From: Firmicutes bacterium ADurb.Bin182
Lineage (GTDB): Bacteria; Bacillota; Clostridia; Christensenellales; CAG-138
NCBI GenBank assembly: GCA_002070205.1
Contig: MWCU01000035.1
Coordinates: 182,759 to 246,758, forward strand
DNA: 64,000 nt
Direction: 5' to 3'
The notes below the pieces were generated by a model. That model saw nothing but the letters and a program-made list of their open reading frames with translations. It had not been told where the DNA came from and searched no databases. Below, one piece after another: positions 63,376 through 64,000 of the stretch. The translations under genes and the position numbers were made by a program. Each line of letters starts with the position of its first letter. Position 1 is the first letter of the stretch.

Positions 63376-63404
63376 ATTATACACGAACCGGCTTGAATTC
63401 ACAA
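63376..63404 (-). promoter_or_regulatory. Promoter of scfA-scfB
   Basis: Minus-strand -35 TTGTGA (63399-63404), 17-base spacer, perfect -10 TATAAT (63376-63381), about 33 bp before the scfA start. Confidence 0.7.
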
Positions 63405-63422
63405 TACCATATATTGAATCAT

Positions 63423-63815
63423 TTACCTGCGAAGCTGAAATAACATGGCGCTCAGCATGCCTGCAAGCGCGCCGACGCCGATATCGGAAAGCAGTGCCCA
63501 GGAGAGCGAAACATTCTGTGCGGCTATCGAAAATATGAGATAGGCAAGCAAAATATACGTTACGCCCGCAATGCCTCCCATCAGCCAGGAGCGGCGGTTA
63601 ACCTTCAATACTGTCAATATCGACGCAAAAACCGAGCCCGCAACTTTGATGAAGGAATTCACGATAGGTATGCTTGTTTCGTCGAGCCAGTTCATTTTTA
63701 AAATGAACGCATAAACCAATATCAACGCTATTGTTAATAGGGCCGCAGCAAAAGCCGATTTTATGACCCGCATAGCCGCGGTTCCCGGAACCGCTTTGCT
63801 TTTCGCCTTATTCAT
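63423..63815 (-). CDS. TIGR04086 family membrane protein
   Basis: 130 residues with four hydrophobic helices, matching the TIGR04086 type encoded next to the SCIFF locus and yajC/secDF in Clostridia. Function unknown. GGAGG lies at seven-base spacing from the ATG chosen; an ATG two codons earlier is too close. Confidence 0.88.
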   Translation of the reverse strand: MNKAKSKAVPGTAAMRVIKSAFAAALLTIALILVYAFILKMNWLDETSIPIVNSFIKVAGSVFASILTVLKVNRRSWLMGGIAGVTYILLAYLIFSIAAQNVSLSWALLSDIGVGALAGMLSAMLFQLRR

Positions 63816-63864
63816 ATACATTCCTCCAATCTATGTTAATGGATATGCTCCCGCAAAAAAAATA

Positions 63865-63885
63865 TGCCCGCGTAAAACGCGGGCA
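63865..63885 (-). terminator. Strong intrinsic terminator
   Basis: TGCCCGCG and CGCGGGCA around a TAAAA loop; on the minus strand followed by ATATTTTTTTT. It ends the transcript entering from beyond the window. Confidence 0.9.
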
Positions 63886-63905
63886 CTGCTTTTTAAGGCT
63901 CTACA

Positions 63906-64000
63906 CTAAAGATTGGGGTAAATGAAAAAAAAAGATGAAGCATAACGCTTCAAAATCTTGTAGACTAAGGTTGCAACACCAAATACAAGAAGGAGAATGT
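63906..64000 (-). CDS. C-terminal end of a possible membrane protein (gene runs off the window end)
   Basis: A minus-strand frame enters from the window edge and ends at TAG 21 bp before the terminator. The visible tail (about 30 residues) is hydrophobic, then basic (KILKR), as in a membrane protein C-terminus. Identity cannot be read. Confidence 0.35.
   Translation of the reverse strand, partial: ILLLVFGVATLVYKILKRYASSFFFIYPNL

Noticed and set aside
62792..63538. 248-codon plus-strand frame across the SCIFF locus
   Set aside because: Antisense to scfB, scfA and the membrane protein gene, all recognised on the minus strand.

Overview
The window reads as a chromosome segment of an endospore-forming member of the Clostridia (low to moderate GC Firmicutes). 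The main evidence is a spoVAC-spoVAD-spoVAE operon, a SCIFF peptide with its radical-SAM maturase, a T-box leader before hisS-aspS, a clostridial-style LexA box, ireB, DivIVA/SepF cell-division genes, and the Firmicutes gene orders miaB-ricA-mutS-mutL-miaA-hfq-ynbB and rpsB-tsf-pyrH-frr-uppS-cdsA-dxr-rseP-ispG / rimP-nusA-rnpM-ylxQ-infB-rbfA-nrnA-truB-ribF-rpsO-pnp-ylxY-mlpA. No insertion sequence, complete prophage or CRISPR array was seen.

Layout. 0-2.5 kb (mostly minus strand): the 5' part of a lipoprotein gene, an alpha/beta hydrolase, a possible 41-aa ORF and a MntP-type Mn exporter. 2.66-3.47 kb (plus): a consensus promoter driving eight tRNA genes (Pro, Glu, Met, Asp, Phe, Thr, Tyr, Leu) and ending in a terminator. 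3.5-4.8 kb (plus): a small AT-rich accessory stretch with a zinc-ribbon membrane protein and a 45-aa ORF. 4.8-13.6 kb (plus): miaB, ricA, mutS, mutL, miaA, hfq and ynbB, tightly packed with several stop/start overlaps. 13.7-16.6 kb: lexA with a LexA box over its promoter, a divergent Cys-rich protein, a XerS-like tyrosine recombinase whose upstream DNA contains a near-perfect 15+6+15 inverted repeat, and rnhA. 16.67-16.84 kb: tRNA-Trp with a perfect promoter. From 16.86 kb to the end almost every gene is on the minus strand: spoVA, cell division, dimeric dUTPase and the M16 protease, RNA and translation genes, isoprenoid and phospholipid synthesis, Fe-S assembly (iscR-iscS-iscU), glyA, trxA, hisS-aspS, hemZ, dtd, rsh, apt, recJ, and finally scfA-scfB.

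How the genes fit together. Most of the window is core information processing: tRNA modification (MiaA/MiaB), mismatch repair (MutS/MutL), ribosome assembly and translation factors, mRNA decay (PNPase, NrnA), and aminoacyl-tRNA synthesis with D-aminoacyl-tRNA proofreading. Regulation visible in the DNA includes a LexA operator, a T-box with an apparent Asp (GAC) specifier, hairpin leaders before rimP and rpsB, an inverted repeat that would occlude the ribosome binding site of ylxY, a palindrome before iscR, and several intrinsic terminators. Small genes below usual length cut-offs were found by eye: scfA (47 aa, 7 Cys), two ORFs ahead of spoVAC (59 and 54 aa), a 55-aa membrane-anchored basic protein after the isc genes, and a 22-aa putative leader peptide before the recombinase.

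The most interesting observation is the XerS-like recombinase with a candidate core recombination site in its own upstream region. It lies where gene orientation switches from plus to minus, which would fit a single-recombinase Xer/dif module. This is inference and needs genome-wide skew and binding evidence. A tandem array of five degenerate hairpin units between iscR and glyA is a second unexplained structure.
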